64,000 bases of DNA from Scybalomonas sp905214925 (GCA_905214925.1 CAJMOB010000003.1:94531-158530); one strand, 5' to 3'; shown: positions 9,418 through 18,875, counted from the first letter of the stretch. A program made the numbers and translations. The notes: a model not told the origin generated them from the letters alone.

Positions 9418-9430
9418 AATCTATAATCAA

Positions 9431-9502
9431 CACTGCTTGTCTTGTTACTTTTACATGAACGTGAGAAACATACTTTACCAGTTTCGCACGTTCGTAGCAG
9501 TG
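9431..9502. repeat. Intergenic hairpin element A (between convergent holA and comEC)
   Basis: GAACGTGAGAAAC (9457-9469) pairs with GTTTCGCACGTTC (9481-9493), 12 of 13 positions, around an 11-nt loop. Outer arms CACTGCT (9431-9437) and AGCAGTG (9496-9502) also match. There is no T-run, so it is not a classical terminator. Related hairpins occur at 57419-57461 and 58084-58123. Confidence 0.6.
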
Positions 9503-9540
9503 TATGGAATAAATATCGAAAAGCATAAGTTATTCATCCT

Positions 9541-11913
9541 TTACGAATTTAAATATTTTTTGATTCGCAACGTCTCTCCATCGGTTTGAAAAAAAATAGC
9601 CCCATCCTCTCCTGTTTTATAAATCCTTGCTCCATATCGCTTCAATCGCTCCACCACTTCATCACTTGGATGCCCATAGCGATTCTTTTTTCCATAAGAA
9701 AATACCGCATAATCTGGATTTAGTTTCTGAATAAATGGCTCTATGGATGAATTTTTTGAGCCATGATGTCCTACTTTCAATAAGGTACAATGCCCAATAT
9801 CCTCTAGCAATTTTTCTTCTCTTTCTTTCCCCATATCCCCTGTAAAAAGGGCGTTAAACTGTTTATAAGAAAGATAAAAAACTTGAGAATTATCATTTTT
9901 ATCCGTTTCTTGCTCTACCCTATCTGGTGAAATCCAATAAAATTCTACCTCTCCCTCTCTCATCTTATCTCCTTTTGCCATATAATAAATTTTTGTTCCA
10001 TATGACTTTGCCTTTTTTTCTAATGCTTCGTAGGCTTCTTCTTTTTCTAATAACTTTGGCAAAAATAGTTTTTTTATTTTCACCTCTCCAAATAATTGTT
10101 CCATTCCATTATAATGATCTGCATCAAGATGAGTAACAATCGCCCCTTCTAACACAGTCACTCCATAATAATGCAATAATGGCAACAAACGATATGTTCC
10201 AACATCTTGTACACTGCTACTTCCTCCATCTAACAAGTAACATTTCTTCGTTGGCATTTGAAATAAAATTCCATCCCCTTGCCCTACATCTGCACAAACA
10301 ATGAAAAGACTCCCTTTTGGTTCCCAAAGGCAGACGCTAAGGCTAACGATCAATAAGCAAATCCATTGCTTTTTCTTTCTCAGTTTTAAGAGAAGAAAGC
10401 CAACTGTCATCATAATCAAATAAGGAATATAAAACCGAATACCAACTTCTCCTGTGATAACAAAAGAACTTGGTATTTTCTCCATTCCCTTACAAGCCAA
10501 CTCATAAAACTGTAAAATAAAACAAGCTGGCACTAGCAATATTTTTGCCCATAACAGAGAAAAAAGACCAACAAGCCCACCAAAAATTCCGATGGGCAAT
10601 AAAACTCCCATCATCGGTATAATAAAAAGATTCAAAAAAATGCTATAAGGAGAATATCCAAAAAATGTGTGCAATAAGACTGGTAGTGTCACAAGCTGAA
10701 CCGCTCCACTGACAATCACACTTTCTTTTAAAGAAGCCCCCCCTTCTCCTTTCTTAAAACATTCTTTTAACAAAGGTGCATAAATTCCAATACCAAGAAT
10801 CGCTCCATAAGACAATAAAAACCCTGCATCATTTAAGCAATAGGGATTTTCCAATACGAGAAAAAGAGCCGAAAGTGCCATAGCTGTTAACATATCGTAA
10901 CTTCTTCCTATCATTTCTCCAGTCAGTAATAACAAAAGCATAACACAGGCTCGAAAAACAGAAGCACTTTTTCCTACCATAATACAATAACCAATTAGCA
11001 AGACCATAGCTCCTCCTCCAGAAAGAACATAGCTAATTCCTCGTTTTCTTAGTTGTCTAAAAATCCCTCTCCCAACAAATGCTACATGCAGCCCTGAAAT
11101 TGCTAATATATGGGCAATTCCTTGCTCTTGGTACATTTTCTTTACTTCTTCATCAATGTTTCCTTTCTCCCCCGTAATCATCGCCATTAAAACCCCTGCT
11201 TGTCGTTTCTCCATGCTTTTTTCATAAATCCTATTTAATCGTTCTCGAAATTTCCATATACTCTCAAATAAGACACTTCCTCTTCCCCATTGTTTCTCTA
11301 TGATTCCCTTTGTCACACTGCAAACAATCCCTTTTGATAAATAATATTGCTTTTGATCAAACTGCCCTGGATTACTGGCTGACTCTAATTGTTTTAGTTT
11401 CCCCTTTATCATAACTTTCTGTTTTAAGATAACCTCTTTTTTTATTCCATATAGCTTTACATCCCCTGTCAATGTATGAATTTCCTTTGTTTCTTTTCCT
11501 TTTTTTACAAATAAAACCGATGGCTTTTTTAATCGATAATGGAACCCTTCCTCTGCTCTTTCTTTTTCTATCACCTGTCCTATCATAGTGACTTCTATCC
11601 CGTCTTCTATTCCTGAAGGAATCATAAAGGTTTGTTGGAAGAAAAGATTATGACAACACCCACTACAGAAAAAAAGTATAAAAAAAGAAAAAGACAGCAA
11701 GCGACACTGTCTTTTTCTTTTTTGAATTTCCTTTTTTGCTTGTTTGTTTTCTTTTACGTTCCAACGAATCCATAAAACCCCTTGAAACGTAACAAGCATA
11801 ACAACAAAAACAAACAAAATATTCCAACAAAAAGCCAATTCCTTTTTCGTGTATCGCCCACATACCTCTCCAAGTACAAGTGCCATAACTGCCAAAAAGA
11901 ATGGTCTTTTCAA
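9541..11913 (-). CDS. comEC: ComEC/Rec2 DNA uptake channel with metallo-beta-lactamase domain
   Basis: 790 aa, full length. The N-terminal half has a soluble extracellular region after two helices and then the multi-helix competence domain (ITGEKGNIDEEV..GIAHILAISGLHVAF is characteristic). The C-terminal third is a metallo-beta-lactamase-like domain with THLDADHYNG and KVGHHGSKNS. ComEC forms the inner-membrane channel for single-stranded DNA in transformation. The start is a TTG at 11913 with AAGGAG 8 nt upstream, inside the 3' end of the GerMN gene, only 3 nt from its stop. It is the last gene of the operon comEA-RR-HK-GerMN-comEC. Confidence 0.94.
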   Translation of the reverse strand: MKRPFFLAVMALVLGEVCGRYTKKELAFCWNILFVFVVMLVTFQGVLWIRWNVKENKQAKKEIQKRKRQCRLLSFSFFILFFCSGCCHNLFFQQTFMIPSGIEDGIEVTMIGQVIEKERAEEGFHYRLKKPSVLFVKKGKETKEIHTLTGDVKLYGIKKEVILKQKVMIKGKLKQLESASNPGQFDQKQYYLSKGIVCSVTKGIIEKQWGRGSVLFESIWKFRERLNRIYEKSMEKRQAGVLMAMITGEKGNIDEEVKKMYQEQGIAHILAISGLHVAFVGRGIFRQLRKRGISYVLSGGGAMVLLIGYCIMVGKSASVFRACVMLLLLLTGEMIGRSYDMLTAMALSALFLVLENPYCLNDAGFLLSYGAILGIGIYAPLLKECFKKGEGGASLKESVIVSGAVQLVTLPVLLHTFFGYSPYSIFLNLFIIPMMGVLLPIGIFGGLVGLFSLLWAKILLVPACFILQFYELACKGMEKIPSSFVITGEVGIRFYIPYLIMMTVGFLLLKLRKKKQWICLLIVSLSVCLWEPKGSLFIVCADVGQGDGILFQMPTKKCYLLDGGSSSVQDVGTYRLLPLLHYYGVTVLEGAIVTHLDADHYNGMEQLFGEVKIKKLFLPKLLEKEEAYEALEKKAKSYGTKIYYMAKGDKMREGEVEFYWISPDRVEQETDKNDNSQVFYLSYKQFNALFTGDMGKEREEKLLEDIGHCTLLKVGHHGSKNSSIEPFIQKLNPDYAVFSYGKKNRYGHPSDEVVERLKRYGARIYKTGEDGAIFFQTDGETLRIKKYLNS

Positions 11914-11916
11914 TCG

Positions 11917-12864
11917 TTATTCTCCTTTTATTAACTCAAGATTTCTCTCAAAAATTCCATCAAACGCTATTGTCTCTCGATATTTGGCAATGCGCTCTCC
12001 TTCAATTGTGAATTGTACTTTATTAATATTCGGCAATTCTACAAGAGAATTTACAATGGAATAAATAGTAACTTCATCGCTAACATCTGTTACTCCCTCC
12101 AAAAACTTTCGATTGAGATCCACATAGCAAATGCCATCTTTTACAGAAGTTTTAATTACCTTTGTCCCCTCTGGAATCGTAGCTTTATATTCCTCAGAAT
12201 CTGGACCTTTTATCAATTGTTCAATTACTTTTTGCTCCATAGAAATATTGCTACCAGTGTCCAACTGGGTTTGATATTTTACTAATTGTTCACCCTTTGT
12301 GTCCGCAAAATAAATACTAACTTCTCCATAAGCTCCATAACTGCTCAGCTCACTTGCATCCATAATAAAACTTTCACTGTTCATAATACCGATCACTTTT
12401 CCATCCCGATCGGTAATTGGCTGCCCATTCATTGTGATTTCCACATTATTTACTTTTGGTAATTGGGTGATGCTCTTAACAATTGCCCCTCGACAAAGCA
12501 CCTCTGTAGCCATATCTAGCTTTCCATAGCCAGTATTAAAATCCAATGAAACATAGCTATCTTCAACTTTCACTTTATGAAAGCCCATATTTTCTGTAAT
12601 AACCGCTTTATATTTTGACAGATCTGGTGATTGTTTTAACTGCTCTATAATGATTCCTACTGCCTCTTCGGTATCCTTTGGAATTTCCTCATATTCAAAC
12701 CAATATTCTAATAACTTGGTTCCTTCTGGATTTAAATAATAAAGGGTAACTCCTTTTTCTTCATCTCCTGCTTGATAAGATTCTCCTTCTTGATTACAGC
12801 CAACGAAGCTGGCCATAATGATAAGCGCGAGCAATATATATTTTATTATCTGTTTTCGTTTCAA
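11917..12864 (-). CDS. GerMN-domain lipoprotein
   Basis: 315 aa. A signal peptide ends in the lipobox-like FVGC (Cys about residue 23), followed by two GerMN modules: about 50-150, then about 190-300 with VIEQLIKGP and the second SVKDGICYVDLN. GerMN domains occur in the spore germination protein GerM and in LpqB-type lipoproteins that partner sensor kinases such as MtrB. Here it follows a sensor kinase by 15 nt, so a role as extracytoplasmic accessory of that kinase is an inference. Translationally coupled to comEC. Confidence 0.85.
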   Translation of the reverse strand: MKRKQIIKYILLALIIMASFVGCNQEGESYQAGDEEKGVTLYYLNPEGTKLLEYWFEYEEIPKDTEEAVGIIIEQLKQSPDLSKYKAVITENMGFHKVKVEDSYVSLDFNTGYGKLDMATEVLCRGAIVKSITQLPKVNNVEITMNGQPITDRDGKVIGIMNSESFIMDASELSSYGAYGEVSIYFADTKGEQLVKYQTQLDTGSNISMEQKVIEQLIKGPDSEEYKATIPEGTKVIKTSVKDGICYVDLNRKFLEGVTDVSDEVTIYSIVNSLVELPNINKVQFTIEGERIAKYRETIAFDGIFERNLELIKGE

Positions 12865-12879
12865 CTTTTTGGCTCCTTT

Positions 12880-14271
12880 CTACACTACATAATTAAGAGG
12901 AATTCGAATTGTAAAAGTCGTACCTTCCCCTTCTTTGCTATAGAGTTTTATGGCACCTTTGTGCATTAAAATAGCATTTCGTGTAATAGAAAGACCAAGC
13001 CCTGTTCCACCCGTTTCCCTTGAACGAGCTTTATCCACCCGATAGAAGCGTTCAAAAATTTGATCTTGGCAATCCTCTGGTATTCCCACACCAGAATCCG
13101 CAATCTTAACATAGAAAAACTTATGATCCGCATTTAAAGATACACGAATCCAACCATTATCCACATTATATTTAATTGCATTTTCCACTAAGTTAGAAAA
13201 TGCCAAAGAGAACTTCACTTCATCAATTTCTGCTGATACAGGACGAAAACTTTCAAAGACAATTTCTATATTTCTCTTTGCCGCAAGAGGTCGTAATCGT
13301 TTCAAAAGCATTTCCAAAAGCTCATTAATATCAACCGTTGTAATATTTAAAGCAGAAGCCTTCTTATCCATTTTTACTAGAGCTAATAGATCGTTAATAA
13401 TCTTATTCTCTCGTTCAATTTCCGCTGCAATATCCACTAAAAATTCTCGATATAGTTCCGCTGGAACTCCTTCTTGAGAGAGCAAAGAATCCGCAAGCAC
13501 TTTCATAGAAGTGATCGGTGTCTTTAATTCATGAGATACATTGGATACAAATTCTTGTCTTGAATCTTCCACCGCTTGAATTTTTGCTGTAATGTCATTA
13601 ATAACGGAAGCCATTGTTTGCATTTCAACATAGCCTTCTACTGGAATCTTTTCATCTAAATGTCCATCTGCCATATGACGAATGGCTTCATTAAACACTT
13701 TAAACCGTTTTGTCAAAAGAGAAGCAAGTCCCCATGCAATGCTCACTGCTAAAATTATAAATATCACATACAACGTCTGACTTTTTTCTCGAATGGCTAA
13801 CTGAGTCATGGCAATATCTTCTGTTGATATAAATGCCATTACAATTCCTTGACAAGCCTTTCCACCTTCATCAAAAATAGGGACCATCACTTCTGCATAT
13901 CCCTTTTTTGTCTCATAAAATTTCAGCGTATCTCCCCGCATCATGCGAATCATATCTTCTGAAATAAAATATTTATTTTGATCAAATCCATATGTGTCTT
14001 TGATAATCCGAAAATTTTTATCAAGAATCATAATTCTTCCCTCTAGCACATTGGCCAGTTGATCAACCTCCACATCCAGTGTGCTAGAAGAATCTTGAAT
14101 TAGAAAATTTAAATTATATACTTGGTTTGCAAGCATATTACATTGTAATTGCACTTGATTTATCTTCTGTTCTATTGATTTTTTATAGTAAGCATTCTCT
14201 AAACTTTTCCCAAAAATAAAGAGCATCGCCATCGTCAAAGAAAAAAAGGAAAGAAATACAGCAAACTTCAT
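12880..14271 (-). CDS. Sensor histidine kinase (HAMP, HisKA, HATPase)
   Basis: 463 aa from the ATG. Two membrane helices (about 3-22 and 165-187) flank an extracytoplasmic sensor of about 140 residues. Then come HAMP, the H-box SHELKTPITSM with the phosphoacceptor His, and the ATPase N, G1 (DSGVGIPED) and G2 (GTGLGLS) boxes. The start is uncertain. There is no good ribosome site before the ATG, and the in-frame codons before it read LKIKLNGLKS, which looks like a normal kinase N-terminus, so a non-ATG start overlapping the regulator gene is possible. It is the partner of the OmpR-type regulator 19 nt upstream. Confidence 0.92.
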   Translation of the reverse strand: MKFAVFLSFFSLTMAMLFIFGKSLENAYYKKSIEQKINQVQLQCNMLANQVYNLNFLIQDSSSTLDVEVDQLANVLEGRIMILDKNFRIIKDTYGFDQNKYFISEDMIRMMRGDTLKFYETKKGYAEVMVPIFDEGGKACQGIVMAFISTEDIAMTQLAIREKSQTLYVIFIILAVSIAWGLASLLTKRFKVFNEAIRHMADGHLDEKIPVEGYVEMQTMASVINDITAKIQAVEDSRQEFVSNVSHELKTPITSMKVLADSLLSQEGVPAELYREFLVDIAAEIERENKIINDLLALVKMDKKASALNITTVDINELLEMLLKRLRPLAAKRNIEIVFESFRPVSAEIDEVKFSLAFSNLVENAIKYNVDNGWIRVSLNADHKFFYVKIADSGVGIPEDCQDQIFERFYRVDKARSRETGGTGLGLSITRNAILMHKGAIKLYSKEGEGTTFTIRIPLNYVV

Positions 14272-14290
14272 ACTTTTTAAGCCATTCAGC

Positions 14291-14986
14291 TTAATTTTGA
14301 GACTGGAAATAATATCCTACACCCCATTTCGTATGTATATACTTTGGATCTCCTGGATTGCTTTCAATTTTTTCACGAAGTCTACGAATATGAACGTCAA
14401 CCGTTCTCACGTCTCCAGGATAGTCATATCCCCAAACGGTATTCAATAATTTCTCTCTGCTATATACTTTCTCTGGATTTGTAATTAACAATTCCACAAG
14501 ATCAAATTCTTTTGCTGTTAAGTTGACTTCCTTCCCATCAATATGAACACGACGGCTTTCGCAATCAATTTTAAGTCCGCCAGAAGTAATCACTCTTTGT
14601 TGTTGTTTTTCGCTCACTTGTTTGCTACTTCTTCTTAAAATAACTTTAATTCTCGCCTTTACTTCTAATATATTGAATGGTTTTGTAATATAATCATCTG
14701 CGCCATATTCCAATCCGAGAATCTTATCCATATCATCTCCTTTTGCTGTTAACATAATAATTGGAACATCGGAAAATTCTCGGATCTGTTGGCACACTTC
14801 AAATCCCGTTAACTTCGGAAGCATCACATCTAGCAGAATAATATCATAACTATTATTTCTTGCCATATTGAGTGCTTCTTCGCCATCATAGGCGCAATCT
14901 ACTTGCATATCATCTTGTTCTAAGCTGAATTTAATACCTTTTACGATCAGCTTTTCATCATCTACTACTAATACTTTTCTTCCCAT
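14291..14986 (-). CDS. OmpR/PhoB-family response regulator
   Basis: 231 aa. The receiver domain has the acidic pair D9-D10, phosphoacceptor D53 in LLDVMLP, and the conserved Thr and Lys (MLTAK, ITKPF). The C-terminal winged helix carries GYDYPGDVRTVDVHIRRLREKI. It lies between comEA and the kinase gene with 14-19 nt gaps, so all are probably co-transcribed. Target promoters cannot be read from this window. Confidence 0.96.
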   Translation of the reverse strand: MGRKVLVVDDEKLIVKGIKFSLEQDDMQVDCAYDGEEALNMARNNSYDIILLDVMLPKLTGFEVCQQIREFSDVPIIMLTAKGDDMDKILGLEYGADDYITKPFNILEVKARIKVILRRSSKQVSEKQQQRVITSGGLKIDCESRRVHIDGKEVNLTAKEFDLVELLITNPEKVYSREKLLNTVWGYDYPGDVRTVDVHIRRLREKIESNPGDPKYIHTKWGVGYYFQSQN

Positions 14987-15000
14987 TTTTTCTATTCACC

Positions 15001-15597
15001 TCAGTGTATTGTTATCAAATCCTTCACTTTTTGAAAGACTCCTTCTTTAATTCCCCTTATTTCTTTCAACTCATCAATAGAACGAAACGCTCCATGTTCT
15101 TCCCGATAAGCAATAATCGCTTCCGCCTTTGCTTCTCCAATTCCTGAAAGAGACATAAGTTGTTCCTTTGTCGCTGTATTTATGTTTATTTTTTGTTGGC
15201 TCTCACTATCACTTTCGTTAGGAAACTCTTGATTTTCACTGAGGTCTTCACCCTTCTTTGGAATAATAATTTGCTCTCCATCAGAAAGCTGTCTCGCTAA
15301 ATTCACTCTTTTTTCATCTGCATCATGATTGAATCCGCCAGCCTTTTTTACAGCATCTTTCACTCTGCTTCCTTCTAAAAGTTCATAGACATCAGGATAC
15401 TTCACTTCTCCACATATATAGACATAAATTGTACATTGGTTTGTTGTCTTTCCTGACACTTCTGTCTCAGAAAAGTCTGTTGTCTGCTCTGTTTGCTCTT
15501 TGAGCAGAATCTCAGTTTCACTCTGGGAATCACTACAGGCTGTAAGACTTACAGCTGTCAGGACAAAAAATAAATAAAGGAATACGCCTTTCTTCAT
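15001..15597 (-). CDS. comEA: ComEA-like DNA-binding lipoprotein (SLBB plus helix-hairpin-helix)
   Basis: 198 aa. The N-terminal signal ends in LTAC (Cys about 21), so it is predicted to be lipid-anchored rather than held by a transmembrane helix. Next is an acidic linker, an SLBB/ubiquitin-like domain (about 55-115, YVYICGEVKYPDVYEL) and a C-terminal HhH pair (about 138-198, ININTATKEQLMSLSGIG). ComEA binds double-stranded DNA outside the membrane and passes it to ComEC. It is the first gene of a five-gene operon. GGAG precedes the ATG. Confidence 0.9.
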   Translation of the reverse strand: MKKGVFLYLFFVLTAVSLTACSDSQSETEILLKEQTEQTTDFSETEVSGKTTNQCTIYVYICGEVKYPDVYELLEGSRVKDAVKKAGGFNHDADEKRVNLARQLSDGEQIIIPKKGEDLSENQEFPNESDSESQQKININTATKEQLMSLSGIGEAKAEAIIAYREEHGAFRSIDELKEIRGIKEGVFQKVKDLITIH

Positions 15598-15736
15598 ACA
15601 ATGATAACTCCTTTCATTGTATAATAGATCTCAGATTACGACAAGTGGATCCATTGGTATCCTCTGTCATTTATGGCGTTATCTTTATTGTACCGAATCT
15701 TTCTCTCCTTTTCAACTGATAAATCTTACTAATTAC

Positions 15737-16177
15737 TTACGATTTCCACTGAAAAAGTGCAATACCTGACACTGCGATTAACACGCCTAGTAATTTTGTC
15801 CAATAAAATGGCATTTTTTCCGCGCCAAACAGTCCAAAAAGCTCAATGAGATAGGCTACAAAAATCTGTGCAATGACGATAACTAACACCGCTTTTGCTG
15901 GTCCTAATTTTTGCATTGCCATAATAACTGTCCATGTGATCATAGCGCCTATTACACCACCCAAAAGTAAATATTTTGGCTCTACTTTTATTATCTTTAA
16001 TAAATTATGCTCTTTTCTTTCTGTAAAGAACCAAATAACCATGCAGACAAGAAACCCTGTCAATTGCACAAAACTATTTGTCACCCAAACACCGCTTTGT
16101 TTTGTAACACCTGTGTTAAATACACCTTGAATTGACATAAGTGCCCCAGATATGAGCGCAATTAAAAATCCGATCAT
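15737..16177 (-). CDS. DMT-superfamily transporter of the YdcZ/DUF606 type
   Basis: 146 aa, about five hydrophobic helices, with the family N-terminus (ALISGALMSIQGVFN) and the C-terminal block LLGVLIAVSGIALF. Such half-size DMT proteins usually work as pairs or homodimers; the substrate is unknown. AAGGAGG lies 7 nt before the ATG. It stands alone between two regulatory gaps. Confidence 0.85.
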   Translation of the reverse strand: MIGFLIALISGALMSIQGVFNTGVTKQSGVWVTNSFVQLTGFLVCMVIWFFTERKEHNLLKIIKVEPKYLLLGGVIGAMITWTVIMAMQKLGPAKAVLVIVIAQIFVAYLIELFGLFGAEKMPFYWTKLLGVLIAVSGIALFQWKS

Positions 16178-16199
16178 TTGATAGCCTCCTTCATTTTTT

Positions 16200-16220
16200 G
16201 TTTTGAACTTTTTTCAAAAC
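16200..16220. repeat. Inverted repeat upstream of the DMT transporter gene
   Basis: GTTTTGAA-N5-TTCAAAAC, a perfect 8-bp dyad 23 nt ahead of the transporter start. It may be an operator or a leader hairpin. Confidence 0.35.
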
Positions 16221-16264
16221 TCATTTCTTTTTTAGGCTTTCCAAACAATCTCTTTTTATACATA

Positions 16265-16307
16265 AAAACGATGAGAAACATTCGTTATCCGTTTCTCATC
16301 GTTTTTT
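16265..16307 (-). terminator. Terminator after the arginine operon's last gene
   Basis: Perfect 15-bp stem with core ACGATGAGAAAC, 11-nt loop, and T-runs on both strands. It lies about 100 nt beyond the stop of the solute-binding gene. A second dyad without T-run, TTAAACAA-N8-TTGTTTAA (16328-16351), lies between them. Confidence 0.85.
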
Positions 16308-16403
16308 ATATCTTCGTTTTCTATGTCTTAAACAACATGCACATTGTTTAAAGCTTATGACTCTTATCCCCTACTCTAATAGGTATCTTGACATATCACC
16401 AGC

Positions 16404-17663
16404 TTATGAAGAAAGAAGGTGCTCCATTTTCTTTTGTACCTCATCCATCTGCCTTGATACGGTAGCACCATTCCATATATTTTCATTGGCAATTCTCATA
16501 TAATTCCAAAAATATTCCATAACTTTTCCTTTTGGAATTGGCATACTTTTCTCATACTGACGATAAATCATCTGCAAACGTTCATCCTCGTAAAAAATTC
16601 CTTTTTTTGCCGATAATCGTCCAATCGTATCGTATTGTTGATTGGCAAATTCATAAGATAGATAACTGGCAAAAAGCTCTGCAGCTTTTTGTTGTTTTGA
16701 CTGCTCATTGACAACAGCTAATTCTGTAATGGACAAACTGTTGCTCTCAATCTCATCTGTTAAGTCAGGCAGTAATGCCACTTTATAAGAACTATTTTTT
16801 GGAATTCGATTGATGGCATCGGTTTCACAAATAGCAAATACCGCTTCATTATGTTCAATCGAACTTAAAACCGTTTCATAATCTACCGTTTTCATCGTAC
16901 CAATGGGTAAATTATTGAGCTCTTGAAAATATTTCATGGCTTCTATTGTCTGATAATTATTAATTTTAAACAAAGATGTGTCATCTCCCGTATCACCAAA
17001 CAGCTCCATAGAATCTCCTAAAAACATAAAATTTGTATAAGGATCCGTTAAATCCCATTTGAATAAATTGGTATTATCCTTTTTATCCGAAAGCTGTTCT
17101 CCATATTCAATCATTTCATCAAATGTGGTCGGCGCATATCTCACATCTTCCCCATGATAAAGTAAAAAATACGTATCAAAGTAAAGCGGATATCCATACA
17201 TACCATCTTGTAAACTTCCCGCCTTTATGGCTGTTTTCGGATAATTTTCTTCTAAAAACTGCTGAGGAAAAAATTCTACCTGTTTTGCAATTCCATACTG
17301 CTTTGCTTGTTGTAACTGTCCATTGGAAATAAAATAAAGATCTGGTGCCTCATTGCTCTTACTCTTTAGCACAATCTCCTTTAAATAATCCGTTTTCTTT
17401 ACACAATGGCTTTCCACTTCAATCGAATATTTTTCTTCAAAAGCTTCCGCTGCTTCTAATAAAAATTGCTCTTCCTCTTCTTTTTGATACCAAACATTTA
17501 ATTTTGCGTTTTTTTCCACAGGAAAATCTTTTTTTAGTCTTTCATAACTCATACGATTCCTAGACTCTTTCTTATTGTCCGCTTTATTGCATCCAGACAA
17601 TAAAAAAATAGAAACCAATGCAATAACACCCCTATAAAATACCTTCCTAAAACTTCGTTTCAT
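16404..17663 (-). CDS. Extracellular solute-binding lipoprotein (family 1) in the arginine operon
   Basis: 419 aa. A signal peptide with lipobox LLSGC (Cys about 25) and an SBP_bac_1-type fold (LNVWYQKEEEEQFLLEAAEAFEEKY, APDLYFI, GYPLYFDTYFLLY). Such proteins normally deliver sugars to CUT1 ABC importers, but no permease or ATPase is next to it. It starts 3 nt after the argD stop, with its ribosome site inside argD, so it is translated as the last cistron of argC-J-B-D. The ligand is unknown; the position suggests an amino-acid or peptide link, but the fold does not prove it. Confidence 0.82.
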   Translation of the reverse strand: MKRSFRKVFYRGVIALVSIFLLSGCNKADNKKESRNRMSYERLKKDFPVEKNAKLNVWYQKEEEEQFLLEAAEAFEEKYSIEVESHCVKKTDYLKEIVLKSKSNEAPDLYFISNGQLQQAKQYGIAKQVEFFPQQFLEENYPKTAIKAGSLQDGMYGYPLYFDTYFLLYHGEDVRYAPTTFDEMIEYGEQLSDKKDNTNLFKWDLTDPYTNFMFLGDSMELFGDTGDDTSLFKINNYQTIEAMKYFQELNNLPIGTMKTVDYETVLSSIEHNEAVFAICETDAINRIPKNSSYKVALLPDLTDEIESNSLSITELAVVNEQSKQQKAAELFASYLSYEFANQQYDTIGRLSAKKGIFYEDERLQMIYRQYEKSMPIPKGKVMEYFWNYMRIANENIWNGATVSRQMDEVQKKMEHLLSS

Positions 17664-17666
17664 TTC

Positions 17667-18845
17667 CTATAAACACCTTTCCAATATGGAAAGCATCTCA
17701 TCTACATGGTGTTTTTCTATAATCAGTGGTGGCACGAAACGAATCGTATTATTACCTGCCGATAAAAGAATCAACCCCTGTTTGAGCGCTTTCTTAATCA
17801 CTTCTAAAACAGAGACTTCTGGTTTTAATTCAAGCCCATGCATTAAACCAATTCCTCTATGTTCTTTTATCATATCATATTTTTGTGCCAATGTGTTCAG
17901 CTTTTCTCCAAGATATTCTCCAATTTCTCCCACATGCTCTACAATCTTTTGTTCTTCAAATAAATCATACACTTTGCTAACTGCAGCAGTAGCCAGTGGA
18001 TTCCCTCCATAAGTTGTTCCATGATCTCCTGTCACTAAAGTAGAACTGCACTTTTTACTGGCTACAAACGCTCCTACGGGAACTCCACATCCTAACGCCT
18101 TTGCAAGCGTTATAATATCTGGCTTTACACCATAAAGTTCATGGGCATACATAGCGCCACAACGTCCCATTCCACATTGAATTTCATCAAAAATTAAAAG
18201 AATATCCTTTTCATCACAAAGGTTTCTAAGCCCTTTTAAAAACTCTTTGTTGGCAGGATAAATGCCTCCCTCTCCTTGTACTACTTCTGTAATAATGGCA
18301 CAAGTGCGATCCGTTATTTTACTCTTAACATCCTCTAGATCATTAAACGTTGCAAAAACTGCACTAATTCCCTTTGGAATCATTCCTTCTCGATATTTTT
18401 TTGTACCAGTCACCGATAAAGCTCCTTGACTTCTTCCATGAAATCCATGATCCATAGCGATAATTTCGTATTCTTTTGTCGAATCTTTTAAATAAGCATA
18501 TTTTCTAGCTAATTTTATGGCTCCTTCAATAGCTTCCGTCCCACTATTGGTAAAAAATACTTTATCAAGGCCTGTAGTCTCTACAATCTTTGTAGCTGCT
18601 TTTATTGCTGGAACATTGTAATATAAATTAGATGTATGAATGAGTTTATCGATCTGATCTTTTAACGCTTGATTATATGCTTCATTATGATATCCTAAGG
18701 CAAAAACCGCAATTCCTGATCCAAAATCTAAATATCGCTTCCCATGGATATCATATAAATAAACGCCTTCTCCTTTTTCAAACACTACAGGAAAACGGTT
18801 ATAAGTCTTCATGATGACTTTTTCTGCTTGTTCTTGATAATTCAT
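17667..18845 (-). CDS. argD: Acetylornithine aminotransferase
   Basis: 392 aa, class-III PLP aminotransferase. It contains FTNSGTEAIEGAIKLARKY, the PLP-phosphate and Asp motif LLIFDEIQCGMGR, and the Schiff-base Lys in TLAKALGCGVPVGAF. It converts N-acetylglutamate semialdehyde to N-acetylornithine with glutamate as donor. AAGGAAGG precedes the ATG; argB lies 30 nt upstream. Confidence 0.95.
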   Translation of the reverse strand: MNYQEQAEKVIMKTYNRFPVVFEKGEGVYLYDIHGKRYLDFGSGIAVFALGYHNEAYNQALKDQIDKLIHTSNLYYNVPAIKAATKIVETTGLDKVFFTNSGTEAIEGAIKLARKYAYLKDSTKEYEIIAMDHGFHGRSQGALSVTGTKKYREGMIPKGISAVFATFNDLEDVKSKITDRTCAIITEVVQGEGGIYPANKEFLKGLRNLCDEKDILLIFDEIQCGMGRCGAMYAHELYGVKPDIITLAKALGCGVPVGAFVASKKCSSTLVTGDHGTTYGGNPLATAAVSKVYDLFEEQKIVEHVGEIGEYLGEKLNTLAQKYDMIKEHRGIGLMHGLELKPEVSVLEVIKKALKQGLILLSAGNNTIRFVPPLIIEKHHVDEMLSILERCL

Positions 18846-18875
18846 GTCCCCATTCCTTCCTTTCTCATAATTTGT

